Origin: Candidatus Thorarchaeota archaeon
GTDB lineage: Archaea > Asgardarchaeota > Thorarchaeia > Thorarchaeales > Thorarchaeaceae
Assembly: GCA_011365025.1 (NCBI GenBank)
Contig: RDOF01000005.1
Span: 62,001-126,000, forward strand
Length of the DNA stretch: 64,000 bases
Direction: 5' to 3'
Every line of letters starts with the position of its first letter. Position 1 is the stretch's first letter. Both the position numbers and the translations under genes were made by a program. Shown here piece after piece: positions 8,155 through 17,470 of the stretch. The notes below the pieces were generated by a model. The model was not told the DNA's origin. It did no database searches and saw only the letters and a list, made by a program, of their open reading frames with translations.

Positions 8155-10446
8155 ATGAAAGCAGGCGGTGACACATGCAAGGTTGATATTGGAGAGAAAA
8201 CAATTCGACTGAGCAATGACCTAGTTGCCCTGACATATGATACACTTCTTGGTGAATTCTCACTTACTTCTGCAGACGGGGAGCAGAAGTACTTCTCAAG
8301 AGCCTATGTTCAGATACATACAGAGGACTTGGTTTACGACTCTCGAAGAATGGTCTACAAAGCCGTTAGCGCGGCCGAATTCAAGGACAGACGTGGAGAA
8401 GGAAAGGCAGTTGTTTTGCGGTTGCAGGACACTGATAAACTCGCGGAGGCCAGCATCAGGCTTGCCATAATGAAGGGAGTTTCGGGATATTCGTGTATGA
8501 TACAGTTCAGGAACAAGACTAAGGCACTGAAGGTTGTTTCGCTAGACCCATTTGTGCTCGATGTAGATGACAATTCGAGGCTGTTCACAGGATGGAATGG
8601 TGCTGACCTGAGGTTCTTCAGAAATGGGTTCCAATCTTGGGACCGGTCTCAAGCACTGCCAGTTGAGCATGGTCAAAATGAGAGCCATCTCTTTTCGGTT
8701 CTCTCCAACGTTAGAAACGGAAATGCGCTGCTCGCTGGCTTTCTCACGACAGCAGAGCAGCTAGTCACAATTACTGCTACTGGAAGAGAATCAAAAGAGA
8801 ACAGGTTGGCTCAGATTGTAGGTTCAGCCTTAGTAGAAGTTGATGTTCAGGACAAAGGCTTAGCGGTGTCAGAAGAGATTCTTGTGATGGTTAGCAGAAA
8901 TGCCGTCAAGGATCTTTCAGTATATGCGGATATGGTGTCGGAGAGGATGAGTGCGCTTTCGTGGCATAACACACCAACGGGATGGTGTAGCTGGTACTAC
9001 TACTATACTCTCCCTGATGAGAATGATATCATATCAAATGCTGAACAAGTTAAGGAGAGATATGATGATTCGATTGAGTGGATTCAGCTAGACGATGGAT
9101 ATCAGAAATCTGTTGGAGATTGGGAGGAGAATTCACGATTTCCCAATGGCCTTAAATGGCTTGTCGAGCGGATTAGCAAGCTTGGATTCAAAACCGGATT
9201 GTGGGTTGCACCTTTTGTTGCATCAGAGCACTCCCAGCTCTTCAAGGACAAACCAGATTGGTTTGTTCGGGATGATGAAAACACACCTATTGCGGTAGAC
9301 CAAAATCCTCTCTGGCTCGGCAATTACTACGCACTTGATCTGACAAATTCGGCTGTTTTGGATTTCCTTGACAATACTTTCAGACGTTTGCACTCATTTG
9401 GATTCGAGTACTTCAAAATCGATTTCCTTTATCATGCTGCGGTCAAGGGGCGCAGACACGACCACTCTCAAACCAGAGCACAAGCGGTAAGAAGAGGCTT
9501 GGAGGTAATCCGAACAGCAATAGGAGATGCTTTCCTCTTGGGATGTGGAGCCCCACTCGGTCCATGCATTGGAATTGTAAATGGGATGAGAATAGGTACG
9601 GACATTTCCCCGACCTGGAAGTTCGATTGGGGCGCAGGTGTGTATGAGTGTAGCATCAATACGCTAACGAGATCAGTCCTTCATGACCGATGGTGGAAGA
9701 ATGATCCGGACTGCATTCTAATCCGCCAAGATGATACAGATCTCACACCAGATGAGCTCAAGCTCTGGCTTACAGTCGTTGCTCTGAGTGGAGGCATGCT
9801 CTTACTGAGCGATAAGATGGATGAAGTGTCTGAGGAGAATAAATCGCTTGTTGATAAGATGCTGCCGCCGTACAAGAGAGGAGCCATTGCATTAGATGCT
9901 CTAGTCGAACCTGAGCCAAGATTGTTTGCCTTGACAGTCGACGATGCCATCGGAAAATGGGTGGTTCTCGGCGTGCTAAACCTTGGCGAGAAGGCCATTG
10001 ATGTAAAGGTTCGAATGAAAGACCTTGGACTAGATGAAAAGTTACCGCACCATGTCTTTGATTTCTGGAAACAGGAATACGAGGGAGTAGTAGAGGTAGA
10101 AAACACCATAACAGGGCTGGGACCACATACCTGCAGGCTCCTTTCAATCCGCCCTGAAACTGAGGTTCCCGATGTTCTCAGCACTACGATGCATTTTACT
10201 CAAGGAGGAGCGGAGCTGAGAAGCCGGCAATGGCACTCTGAAACCAGCGAATTGGAAGTAGTCGTTGGGAGAACAACAAGGAATGAGGAATCAGTTTTTC
10301 TAGTATTTGGCCAAGATTGGACTCCAGTAAGTGCAACTCTAGAGATGGAGCCCATTCCCTTGAACCGGATTACACCAGAGGTCATTTCCGTTAGAAACCG
10401 CTTTAGGGACGGGCAGTCACTCAGAGTGAAATTCTCACACAACTAG
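8155..10446 (+). CDS. alpha-galactosidase-like glycoside hydrolase (GH36)
   Basis: A 763-residue protein. The open frame extends to 8044, but the ATG at 8155 sits 8 bp behind AGGAG, and homology-like sequence begins only there. Layout is that of GH36: an N-terminal beta-sandwich (about 1-280), a (beta/alpha)8 barrel (about 290-620) and a C-terminal beta domain. Barrel motifs include GWCSWYYYYT, QLDDGYQ, the nucleophile region YFKIDFLY (D423) and the acid/base region RIGTDISP (D483). GH36 enzymes remove terminal alpha-galactosyl, or in some members alpha-N-acetylgalactosaminyl, residues with retention. No signal peptide is evident, so it probably acts inside the cell on imported oligosaccharides or on its own glycans. 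It ends 9 bp from the convergent FAH gene. Confidence 0.88.
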   Translation: MKAGGDTCKVDIGEKTIRLSNDLVALTYDTLLGEFSLTSADGEQKYFSRAYVQIHTEDLVYDSRRMVYKAVSAAEFKDRRGEGKAVVLRLQDTDKLAEASIRLAIMKGVSGYSCMIQFRNKTKALKVVSLDPFVLDVDDNSRLFTGWNGADLRFFRNGFQSWDRSQALPVEHGQNESHLFSVLSNVRNGNALLAGFLTTAEQLVTITATGRESKENRLAQIVGSALVEVDVQDKGLAVSEEILVMVSRNAVKDLSVYADMVSERMSALSWHNTPTGWCSWYYYYTLPDENDIISNAEQVKERYDDSIEWIQLDDGYQKSVGDWEENSRFPNGLKWLVERISKLGFKTGLWVAPFVASEHSQLFKDKPDWFVRDDENTPIAVDQNPLWLGNYYALDLTNSAVLDFLDNTFRRLHSFGFEYFKIDFLYHAAVKGRRHDHSQTRAQAVRRGLEVIRTAIGDAFLLGCGAPLGPCIGIVNGMRIGTDISPTWKFDWGAGVYECSINTLTRSVLHDRWWKNDPDCILIRQDDTDLTPDELKLWLTVVALSGGMLLLSDKMDEVSEENKSLVDKMLPPYKRGAIALDALVEPEPRLFALTVDDAIGKWVVLGVLNLGEKAIDVKVRMKDLGLDEKLPHHVFDFWKQEYEGVVEVENTITGLGPHTCRLLSIRPETEVPDVLSTTMHFTQGGAELRSRQWHSETSELEVVVGRTTRNEESVFLVFGQDWTPVSATLEMEPIPLNRITPEVISVRNRFRDGQSLRVKFSHN

Positions 10447-10455
10447 TGAGCATCA

Positions 10456-11343
10456 CTAGACGATTCTGTTTCTTAGAAAACCAATTCCCTCAATGAAGAG
10501 CTCTACATTGTCTCCAGGGTGAAGGAACTCGGGGGGGTTTCTCGCAAACCCCACACCAGAGGGCGTTCCTGTAGCAATCACGTCACCCGGTTCAAGTGTG
10601 AAAGACTCCGACAGATATGAAACGACTTGAGGAACATCATAAAGAAGATTAGATGTATTGGAGTCTTGCTTCAAAACGCCATTGACTTTGGTCTGCATCT
10701 TTAAGTCAGAAGCGGCACCAAGCTCATCAGTAGTAACAATGCAAGGTCCCATTGGACATAGTCCATCAAGCGATTTCCCTCGGACCCATTGACTCTCCCC
10801 CTTCTGGAGGTCTCTCGCGCTCAGATCGTTGATAATCGTGTAGCCAGCAATATACTCAAGGGCATCTTTCTCTAATACGTCCTTACAAGCCCTCCCAATG
10901 ACAATGCCAAGTTCAACTTCCCAATCTAATTTCCTAGTGACCTTGGGTATTGAAATGTCTTGGTCAGGATGCATCACGCTTGAGGGGAACTTCGCGAAGA
11001 TTACTGGAAACTCTGGAGTCTCTTTGCCGGTCTCTTCAATGTGACCTTTGTAGTTCAGTCCCAAACCGATGATTTTCCTAGGGCGAGCTATGGGCGCCCG
11101 AATATGAACACTCGCCTTTGCGTGTGTTCTGGGGCGATCATCTGGGTCCGCTTCTGAAAACCGCTTCACTATTTGAGCAACAGAAACGACTCCATTTTCC
11201 CGGCTGAGAAGACCAATCATTCTTGCAGGCAGTTGAGGTTCCAGATTGAACCAAGAAGAGGCTTCAGGGATATCAAGCAACGTGTCTTCAATTTGAACAG
11301 CGATGGAATCCACGTCATTTCGGGAATAAGAAACCAGCTTCAT
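10456..11343 (-). CDS. fumarylacetoacetate hydrolase (FAH) family protein
   Basis: A 295-residue protein with a short N-terminal domain (1-85) and the FAH catalytic domain (about 88-295). The domain opens with GLGLNYKGHIEE, carries the metal-binding E142 and E144 in DWEVELG and D173 in IINDLSARD, and ends with TGTPSGVG and the PGD...EGIG motifs. Family members hydrolyse C-C bonds in beta-diketo acids, decarboxylate or tautomerise oxaloacetate-like acids, or isomerise homoprotocatechuate products. The exact substrate is not readable from sequence. It is divergent from the dehydrogenase/dehydratase run starting at 11452, so a shared role in di- or tricarboxylic acid metabolism is possible (inference). 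Start ATG 11343. Confidence 0.9.
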   Translation of the reverse strand: MKLVSYSRNDVDSIAVQIEDTLLDIPEASSWFNLEPQLPARMIGLLSRENGVVSVAQIVKRFSEADPDDRPRTHAKASVHIRAPIARPRKIIGLGLNYKGHIEETGKETPEFPVIFAKFPSSVMHPDQDISIPKVTRKLDWEVELGIVIGRACKDVLEKDALEYIAGYTIINDLSARDLQKGESQWVRGKSLDGLCPMGPCIVTTDELGAASDLKMQTKVNGVLKQDSNTSNLLYDVPQVVSYLSESFTLEPGDVIATGTPSGVGFARNPPEFLHPGDNVELFIEGIGFLRNRIV

Positions 11344-11451
11344 AGAGAATCCGCGGCCGTTTGTTACATTAATCTTTGCTGGTTGAGAACTAAGAACTGC
11401 AGTACCATCCTATTTATCCGTCAGGCTGCGAAAACGATTCAGGGTGGTCTC

Positions 11452-11781
11452 TTGACGAAAGCCTATGTGATGGATGATCTTCCAGATGAGGTCTTTGTTG
11501 CCTTGGGAAGGAGAGGAATGGAAGGAATTCCTCTCAAGGAGTGTACCTATGATTGCGATGGCAAAGAACTCGCTCTCCTGAAAGTCGACAAAAAGCCACA
11601 AGAGATAACAGGAGGAGGGCAAGAAACTGCGCTTGAGGACTGGCAAGTGCAGTGCATGAAATGCCAGCGCACGTTCACTATTCGCTGCAAAATCCGCTAT
11701 TTTGATGGAAAAAGATTTGATACAATGGTTAGCATTTTGGATGACAAGGGAAATGACCTAGGGTGGCTTGGAAGCTTCTAG
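11452..11781 (+). CDS. small cysteine-containing protein of unknown function
   Basis: A 109-residue protein. The open frame runs back to 11173, opposite the FAH gene, but the TTG at 11452 preceded by AGGGTGG is the sensible start; GTG 11467 and ATG 11470 are alternatives. Two cysteine pairs (CTYDC and, about 48 residues later, CMKC) could form a small zinc site. The remainder is charged and beta-rich. Its stop is directly followed by the GTG start of the dehydrogenase at 11782, which implies co-translation with that operon. No family recognised. Confidence 0.6.
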   Translation: MTKAYVMDDLPDEVFVALGRRGMEGIPLKECTYDCDGKELALLKVDKKPQEITGGGQETALEDWQVQCMKCQRTFTIRCKIRYFDGKRFDTMVSILDDKGNDLGWLGSF

Positions 11782-12933
11782 GTGAGAGAGTTGAAGAAGA
11801 AGTATGAGATAGCAGTACTGCCAGGAGATGGCATAGGTAGAGAGGTTGTGCCTGAAGCTGTCAAGGTATTAGAGGCTGCGACAAGAGAGGAGAAAGGCCT
11901 AGATATCCAAATCCACCAGTTTGATTGTGGGGGAGAATACTATTTGCAAACCCGCCGCGAATGGTCAGAGGAGGCGGAGGACTTTGTGAAGGAGAGAGCG
12001 GATGCCATATTGCTTGGCGGAATTGGCGCTAAGGATAGCAACGGAAAGTCCGTGTGCCTTCCAGATGGAAATTTAGCAGGCTATAGCATCGTTATCGGAC
12101 TTCGTCAGGCCCTGAATCTATATGCCAATGTAAGACCCATCAAGCTTCTTGACGGGGTGCAATCGCCTCTTTTGGGCAAAGGGCCCAATGATATAAACAT
12201 GATAATAGTTCGGGAAAACACCGAGGGTCTATACATTCCAGCAAGAGGGCGAATAGATGTAGACGAGGAAGATATGGCGGTGGACCTTCGAGTAATTACA
12301 GCTACAGGCTCCGAAAGAGTGTCTCGGTATGCTTACAACCTTGCCATGAAAAGAGCAGGGGCGCCACTGGATGGGATTTCAAGAGTCACCTGTGTGGACA
12401 AAAGCAATCTCTTGGCTGGATGCAAGCTCTTCCGGGAGTCGTTTGATAAGGTCGGATTAGAATTCCCAAGCATACAAAGGGACTATGCCTACGTGGATGC
12501 GTGGGCACAATGGGCGATTCAGAAGCCCGAATACTACGATGTGGTAGTTGCACCGAATGAATTCGGAGACATAATCAGCGATCTTGGCGCTGCGATTCAA
12601 GGAGGCCTTGGAGTATCTCCTTCGGGGAACATAGGCACAAATCATGCAATGTTTGAGCCTGTGCATGGTTCTGCTCCAGACATTGCTGGCAGGAAACTAG
12701 CTAATCCAGTTGCGGCCATATTATCAGCGGCGATGATGCTCGACTGGCTAGGTGGCAAATTCAATGACACGAGAGCTGAAAGCGCCGCACGACGAATCAG
12801 AAGCGGGGTTGAGGATGTCCTTGTGAGTAGTGACGTCCGTACTCCAGACCTCTGTCTTGGCAGATGGTCACAAGTACAGCCCTCCACAACAGAAGAGGTT
12901 GCAAATGAGATTTGCAGAAGGCTGGTAAGGTGA
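11782..12933 (+). CDS. isocitrate/isopropylmalate dehydrogenase family enzyme (LeuB/HICDH-like)
   Basis: A 383-residue NAD(P)-dependent beta-hydroxyacid oxidative decarboxylase. Seen: LPGDGIGREVVPEA at the N-terminus, the substrate-loop region ending LYANVRPI, VRENTEGLY, the DKSNLL segment (usual DK.N), the metal-binding NEFGDIISDLGA block and GTNHAMFEPVHGSAPDIAG near the C-terminus. Isopropylmalate, homoisocitrate, isocitrate and tartrate dehydrogenases share these motifs. The arginine-bearing SSLR-like loop of isopropylmalate dehydrogenases is not obvious. The two downstream genes encode the matching aconitase-family dehydratase, so a three-step chain elongation or TCA-like module is indicated, but no citramalate, isopropylmalate or homocitrate synthase is in the window. 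Start GTG 11782, abutting the preceding gene. Confidence 0.9.
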   Translation: MRELKKKYEIAVLPGDGIGREVVPEAVKVLEAATREEKGLDIQIHQFDCGGEYYLQTRREWSEEAEDFVKERADAILLGGIGAKDSNGKSVCLPDGNLAGYSIVIGLRQALNLYANVRPIKLLDGVQSPLLGKGPNDINMIIVRENTEGLYIPARGRIDVDEEDMAVDLRVITATGSERVSRYAYNLAMKRAGAPLDGISRVTCVDKSNLLAGCKLFRESFDKVGLEFPSIQRDYAYVDAWAQWAIQKPEYYDVVVAPNEFGDIISDLGAAIQGGLGVSPSGNIGTNHAMFEPVHGSAPDIAGRKLANPVAAILSAAMMLDWLGGKFNDTRAESAARRIRSGVEDVLVSSDVRTPDLCLGRWSQVQPSTTEEVANEICRRLVR

Positions 12934-12938
12934 GTCAT

Positions 12939-14204
12939 ATGGGAAAGACCATTGCAGAGAAGATAATGGAGTCGCACTCAACGACTGGAAAAGTCATGGC
13001 GGGCGAGATAATTGAGGCCTCCGTAGACCTTCTCATGGTTCACGAAGTTCTCGGCTCTCGGATTATACCCATCCTAGAACAAATGGGTGTTGAAGAAGTC
13101 TGGAATCCCGATAGGATTCTGGTTGTCAATGATCATTGGGCACCTGCATCCGATACTCAAAGTGCACAGATACATATCCGCAATAGGGAGTTTGCTAAGA
13201 AACATGGCATTGCTCACTTCTGTGATGTTGATTGTGGGATTAGCCATCAGGTGCTGCCCGAATTGGGGCTTGTGAAGCCAGGCGATTTCATTATTGGCTC
13301 CGATTCTCATTCAACGACCTATGGAGCCTTCAACGCATTCTCAACGGGTCTTGCAGCAACGGATAGCGCTCTAATCCTTGCAACTGGGCGCTGCTGGTTC
13401 AGAGTTCCTGAATCCATCAGATATGATGTAAAAGGATCCTTCCAAGACAGGGTGATGAGCAAAGACCTAATTCTGAAAGTCATCGCGGACTTGGGAGCGG
13501 ACGGGGCAAACTACCAGTCAATAGAGTTTCATGGGCCCACCATTGATGGTATGAGTACTGGATCAAGGATGACCATGTGTAACATGGGCGTGGAAGCAGG
13601 AGCAAAAAGCACCTTGATGTGCGTGAATAATGCTGTCCGGGAATGGATGGACAAAAAGGCTCCAAAGGCAAGTTGGAACCCAGTAGCCCCTGACGATGAC
13701 GCTGAATACGCGGACTGGTACGATGTTGATATTGACAATGAACCACTCGGCCCCATGGTAGCGCCGCCTCATAGTCCATCAAACGCAAAACCGGTTGAAG
13801 AATCGCAGGGTGTAAGAATAGACCAGGCATTCATCGGTTCATGCACAAATGGTAGGCTTGAAGACCTAGCCATAGCAGCAAAGATACTGAAAGGAAAGAA
13901 GATACATCCTGATGTCAGGCTTGTGGTTACTCCTGCCAGCAAAGAAACCTACCTTCAATCGCTTAAGGCGGGACTCATTGAGATATTCCTGAACGCGGGC
14001 GGCATCTTCACCAATTCAACTTGCGGCGCCTGTGTTGGGGGACATTTGGGCGTCTTGGGTGCGGGAGAGGTTTGCATATCGAGTACAAATAGGAATTTCA
14101 GGGGGAGAATGGGGCATCGTGATTCGGAGATATTCTTGGGTTCTCCAGCTACTGTCGCGGCGAGTGCTTTGAAAGGCGAGATCACAGATCCAAGGAGTGT
14201 GTAG
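12939..14204 (+). CDS. aconitase-family dehydratase, large subunit (LeuC/HacA-like)
   Basis: A 421-residue Fe-S hydro-lyase subunit; the ATG at 12939 follows AAGGTGAG and is preferred to the longer open frame from 12912. The three [4Fe-4S] cysteines are visible in GSCTNGR and TCGACVGG. Other signatures are the VVNDHWAP region, GSDSHSTTYGA and GTGCC-independent substrate loops. Length and the separate small subunit match archaeal 3-isopropylmalate dehydratase and homoaconitase large subunits (about 420 residues) rather than the one-chain aconitases. It isomerises a 2-hydroxy to a 3-hydroxy tricarboxylate or malate derivative by dehydration and rehydration. It starts 5 bp after the dehydrogenase gene and is followed 3 bp later by the small subunit. 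Confidence 0.92.
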   Translation: MGKTIAEKIMESHSTTGKVMAGEIIEASVDLLMVHEVLGSRIIPILEQMGVEEVWNPDRILVVNDHWAPASDTQSAQIHIRNREFAKKHGIAHFCDVDCGISHQVLPELGLVKPGDFIIGSDSHSTTYGAFNAFSTGLAATDSALILATGRCWFRVPESIRYDVKGSFQDRVMSKDLILKVIADLGADGANYQSIEFHGPTIDGMSTGSRMTMCNMGVEAGAKSTLMCVNNAVREWMDKKAPKASWNPVAPDDDAEYADWYDVDIDNEPLGPMVAPPHSPSNAKPVEESQGVRIDQAFIGSCTNGRLEDLAIAAKILKGKKIHPDVRLVVTPASKETYLQSLKAGLIEIFLNAGGIFTNSTCGACVGGHLGVLGAGEVCISSTNRNFRGRMGHRDSEIFLGSPATVAASALKGEITDPRSV

Positions 14205-14207
14205 CCT

Positions 14208-14717
14208 ATGAATAGGTCTTCTGAAAGGATTACGGGTAGAGCATGGAAATTTGGAAACAACATTGACACGGATCAAATTATCCAAGGGCGTTACTTGACT
14301 CTTTTAGACTACAAGGAAATGGCAAAACACGCGTTTGAGATTCCGCGACCGGAGTTCGCAAGCAGTGTCAAATCGAATGACATTGTCGTTGCCGGAAGAA
14401 ACTTTGGAACAGGTTCATCTCGAGAAGAGGCGCCGCAAGTATTGCTGGAACTGGGTGTAGGCTGCATACTGGCCGAATCTTTTGCACGGATATTCTATCG
14501 CAATGCTTTCAATGTCGGACTGCCAGCTATGATTATTCCAGATGCTGCAAAAGAGATACCTGACATGTCCACAATTCATGTAAACCTATTGAAAGGAACG
14601 GTGGAAGTAGAAGGAACTGATGCAATTCTAAACGGAAAGTCAATTCCCGAGTTCATGCGAGAGATATTGGATGCCGGAGGTGCAGTTTCCTGGTATCGAA
14701 ATAGAATGTTATCATAG
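14208..14717 (+). CDS. aconitase-family dehydratase, small subunit (LeuD/HacB-like)
   Basis: A 169-residue swivelling subunit that pairs with the protein at 12939. It shows GNNIDTDQII, RYLTL, the active-site block AGRNFGTGSSREEAP and AESFARIFYRNAFNVGLP, all typical of the family. The substrate-recognition loop reads YLTL. Isopropylmalate isomerases of archaea typically carry YLRT and methanogen homoaconitases a different residue there (recalled from work on the Methanocaldococcus pair), so the substrate here may be neither, or a broader set. Start ATG 14208; the large-subunit stop lies 3 bp upstream. Confidence 0.92.
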   Translation: MNRSSERITGRAWKFGNNIDTDQIIQGRYLTLLDYKEMAKHAFEIPRPEFASSVKSNDIVVAGRNFGTGSSREEAPQVLLELGVGCILAESFARIFYRNAFNVGLPAMIIPDAAKEIPDMSTIHVNLLKGTVEVEGTDAILNGKSIPEFMREILDAGGAVSWYRNRMLS

Positions 14718-14796
14718 GCGCCAGTTGCCTCTGCAAAGGGCTAAAAGCAGAACTGGAATCCAAAATGTAAAGCAGCAATTTGCACGAGGACTTTAG

Positions 14797-16596
14797 ATGA
14801 ATGTCATGGTTTTTCTTGTGATTTCGTTGATTGTTCATTGTCTGCCGATTCCCTTTACACGGGATATGCTTGATCCCGGAAACCTACTAAGGTGGATACC
14901 ACTACGGTTAGTATGGGGAACAGTAGCATGGGCATTCATTACGATACTTCTAATGCAGACATTGCCCTGGGCAATACTTACTCTTGTTATGAGCTTTGGA
15001 TTGCTCTTGATTGTAAACAGCGGAGTCCGGTTTGATAGAATCGAGAATATCGGAGAGGGCCTTCGAGTGCCACTGGTTTGTACGGGTCTTCTGATTCTCA
15101 TTCTAATGCCGGTGTTCTCTTCAGTAATTGCTTGGACATCGGATGTTTCCAATGCTCAGTTCTTTAATGAAAGAATCCAGGAAACTGATGTCCCGTTGTT
15201 CAACTCGTCAATTCCTGACGAAATGGTAAGACTGGTCACTGAGGAGTACGCAGTGTATGTTGCTAGACAGCACATAGGACCCTTCGGATCCGATGTTGTG
15301 GTGTCAGCGGCACATATAACCACCAATTCAACAGGGCATCTGAAGTGGGTGTGTACAATTACGTCAACGAACGTATTGGCTCAGAACTATGTACTTGGAT
15401 TCATTGTTGTTGATGCAAGCAATCCACAGGCCGAAGACCCACAAATCATCACGGGTACAACCATACCTGTAGGAGAAGGCCTCTTCTGGGACAAGGACAT
15501 TCGCTTTGGCAACTATCTGAACGATATGACCTCCGCTTACGAGTATGCGTATCCTACATGGGACCCAGCTGGCAATATGGTGTACATCCAAACCAGAACC
15601 CCCTTGGGTTTTGATTTTGTAGAACGCGCTACTGGTCCGATAGTATACTCGGAGAACGGATCCATCACCGTATATGACTCCATTGAAGACACTCCTTCTT
15701 GGATTACTCAGACGTACTCAGAGGAGTGGCTAGAGAGAGAGGTGTCTCGTTGGGGGGGCTATCGACGCGGTGAAACCTTTGACCTCTTTTCAGGTGGATT
15801 CCTCTGGTTGGTTCCCCCCTCAAATGACCGCTTGGAAATCACAGAGGATACAAGATACATTGTGAATCCGGATACTATGACCGTGGAGGCATTTATTGCT
15901 GTACATCCAGTGACCAACTCTCGAGCTCTGGCCGGAGTGTTTCGCGCAACTCAAGACACGGTGTACTACCACGACCTGAGTAGCTATGGATACGTAAGCG
16001 GAGATGCAGCGGCGGCTAATGTCGTAAGTCAGCTACCCCCACCCGCAAATGGATTCTACTACGGTGCAATGCCGCTCCTATATCCTGTTAACGTTGGTGG
16101 TGGGCAAATCAAGTGGACATGGTATGCGCCCATCTATTGGGCTGACGGCTATTACGACGATGACTATGAGGAATTCTATCTTTCAGATATGCGTCTTCAT
16201 GCCCTTGCGATGGTTGATGCCTCAAACATTGACAAGTTCTATATCAGGATGGTCTACGACCAGGGTTCTGGGACGACCATAACAGGAGGCGAACTTGTCT
16301 ATGCTGCACGTGTTGGATTTGTGGAGAGCTTTGGTGGAACCGTTGAGCCAGAGCCTACTGGAACCTTTGAGTTGACTGCGGATGTGGTCAATAAGACCTC
16401 CTACATCTACGGAGGCGACGAGTACTTCGTTTTCGGAACCAACAACGAAACCTATCCATACATCACAGCCATGTACGAATGGGTCAATGAAACTGATTGG
16501 ATGACCATTCTGAACCTTGGTGTGGGACACAACTTCACTGCTACAATCGAACAGGTTGGCGAGCAGTACAGAATCATTGCCATTGATAAGAACTAA
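14797..16596 (+). CDS. large membrane protein with extracytoplasmic domain, unknown function
   Basis: A 599-residue protein with four N-terminal hydrophobic segments (about 2-20, 38-58, 60-75 and 95-118) followed by a roughly 480-residue hydrophilic region rich in Tyr, Trp, Asp, Gly and N-x-S/T sites, which suggests an exterior location. The far C-terminus (about 525-599) is a separate small beta-rich domain. I recognise no family and no catalytic motif. The start is the ATG at 14797 behind GAGGAC. It lies 79 bp after the dehydratase small subunit on the same strand, and a terminator-like hairpin follows its stop. Function unknown. Confidence 0.72.
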   Translation: MNVMVFLVISLIVHCLPIPFTRDMLDPGNLLRWIPLRLVWGTVAWAFITILLMQTLPWAILTLVMSFGLLLIVNSGVRFDRIENIGEGLRVPLVCTGLLILILMPVFSSVIAWTSDVSNAQFFNERIQETDVPLFNSSIPDEMVRLVTEEYAVYVARQHIGPFGSDVVVSAAHITTNSTGHLKWVCTITSTNVLAQNYVLGFIVVDASNPQAEDPQIITGTTIPVGEGLFWDKDIRFGNYLNDMTSAYEYAYPTWDPAGNMVYIQTRTPLGFDFVERATGPIVYSENGSITVYDSIEDTPSWITQTYSEEWLEREVSRWGGYRRGETFDLFSGGFLWLVPPSNDRLEITEDTRYIVNPDTMTVEAFIAVHPVTNSRALAGVFRATQDTVYYHDLSSYGYVSGDAAAANVVSQLPPPANGFYYGAMPLLYPVNVGGGQIKWTWYAPIYWADGYYDDDYEEFYLSDMRLHALAMVDASNIDKFYIRMVYDQGSGTTITGGELVYAARVGFVESFGGTVEPEPTGTFELTADVVNKTSYIYGGDEYFVFGTNNETYPYITAMYEWVNETDWMTILNLGVGHNFTATIEQVGEQYRIIAIDKN

Positions 16597-16598
16597 TG

Positions 16599-16635
16599 GC
16601 GGCGGGGGATTTCCCCTGCCATCCACTTTTTCTTT
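16599..16635 (+). terminator. terminator-like hairpin after the 599-residue membrane protein
   Basis: GGCGGGGG (16601-16608) and CCCCTGCC (16613-16620) form an 8-bp stem with one G-T pair and a four-base loop. A T-rich run (CTTTTTCTTTG) follows. It sits directly after the stop at 16596 and before the convergent longin-like gene. Confidence 0.6.
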
Positions 16636-16870
16636 GTATCTCAAGATCAGAGAGTCTTCTTTGAGTAGTATGCAAACATATGTTCCGAAGCTCTTGGTAT
16701 CTGCCAATCCGTTGCAGGTCCGGGCTATACTTCGAAATACATAGCTTGGTGATGTTTGCTTTGCTTGGCAATTCATGCACCTAGCATCGAAACCGTAGTA
16801 TCATTTATTCCAGGGTTCCTACTGCGCAAAAGATAGTATGAATACGAATTAGTGAAAAACGTCCTGTTTT

Positions 16871-17470
16871 TCATCCACCCGAACTCATTTTGCTTTTCAT
16901 CGCTGCATACGTTTCCTTGATTGCAGACCACACCCTCTTCCTTCTGGACAGAACTGCAGTGGTATGGATTGGACACTTATCTCCCAGCGGACACGCATCT
17001 TCAAATCCTCCATATTCGTGCAATACATCCTTGAGCGTGTGATTGAGTAGTTCGTCCCTAAAACCCGTCATAAGATCCTGAGTTATTATCGTCCAATCTG
17101 TGTTCTTGAAACGGGGCTGTGCCATGGTTCCAGAAATCGCATTGAATATTTTCTCCGCCGCCTCTGGGGAATCTTCCGTAAGACCTACAACAATAGAGTG
17201 TCCATCAGGAGTTGTTTTGGCAAAACGCATCTCAGTGTTCCCCATTTTTATCGACTGTAGTGACAAATCCGATTGGAGACTCATTGGTATTGTTTCTATG
17301 GCCGAGAGAAATCCTGATAGAAGCTCTGGATTCTGGAAAGCGGCTTTACAAAAGGTGCCAAAGCACTTGCTATAGATGGGTAGCCCGGCTTGTGTGTAAA
17401 TAAGGAGATAGTCCAGTATTGGCAGAAGGTCATCCTCCTCATGATGCTTTATGGATACAGACAGGCGCAC
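16871..17470 (-). CDS. longin/roadblock-like protein
   Basis: A protein of up to 199 residues. Its core begins LLIYTQAGLPIYSK, the opening strand-turn-strand pattern of longin or roadblock-type domains, followed by helices and a strand with GHSIVVGL. The C-terminal part contains CPLGDKCPIH, a possible small metal site, and a basic tail. In Asgard archaea such domains are abundant and are thought to act with small GTPases (known of the group; role here inferred). The start is uncertain. The GTG at 17470 has no good ribosome-binding site, whereas a perfect GAGGAGG (17434-17440) lies inside the frame and would serve a CTG at 17425, which matches where the domain should begin. Confidence 0.65.
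   Translation of the reverse strand: MRLSVSIKHHEEDDLLPILDYLLIYTQAGLPIYSKCFGTFCKAAFQNPELLSGFLSAIETIPMSLQSDLSLQSIKMGNTEMRFAKTTPDGHSIVVGLTEDSPEAAEKIFNAISGTMAQPRFKNTDWTIITQDLMTGFRDELLNHTLKDVLHEYGGFEDACPLGDKCPIHTTAVLSRRKRVWSAIKETYAAMKSKMSSGG

Noticed and set aside
11173..11451. N-terminal extension of the 109-residue protein into the FAH gene
   Set aside because: It is antisense to the coding FAH gene; the TTG at 11452 has a ribosome-binding site.
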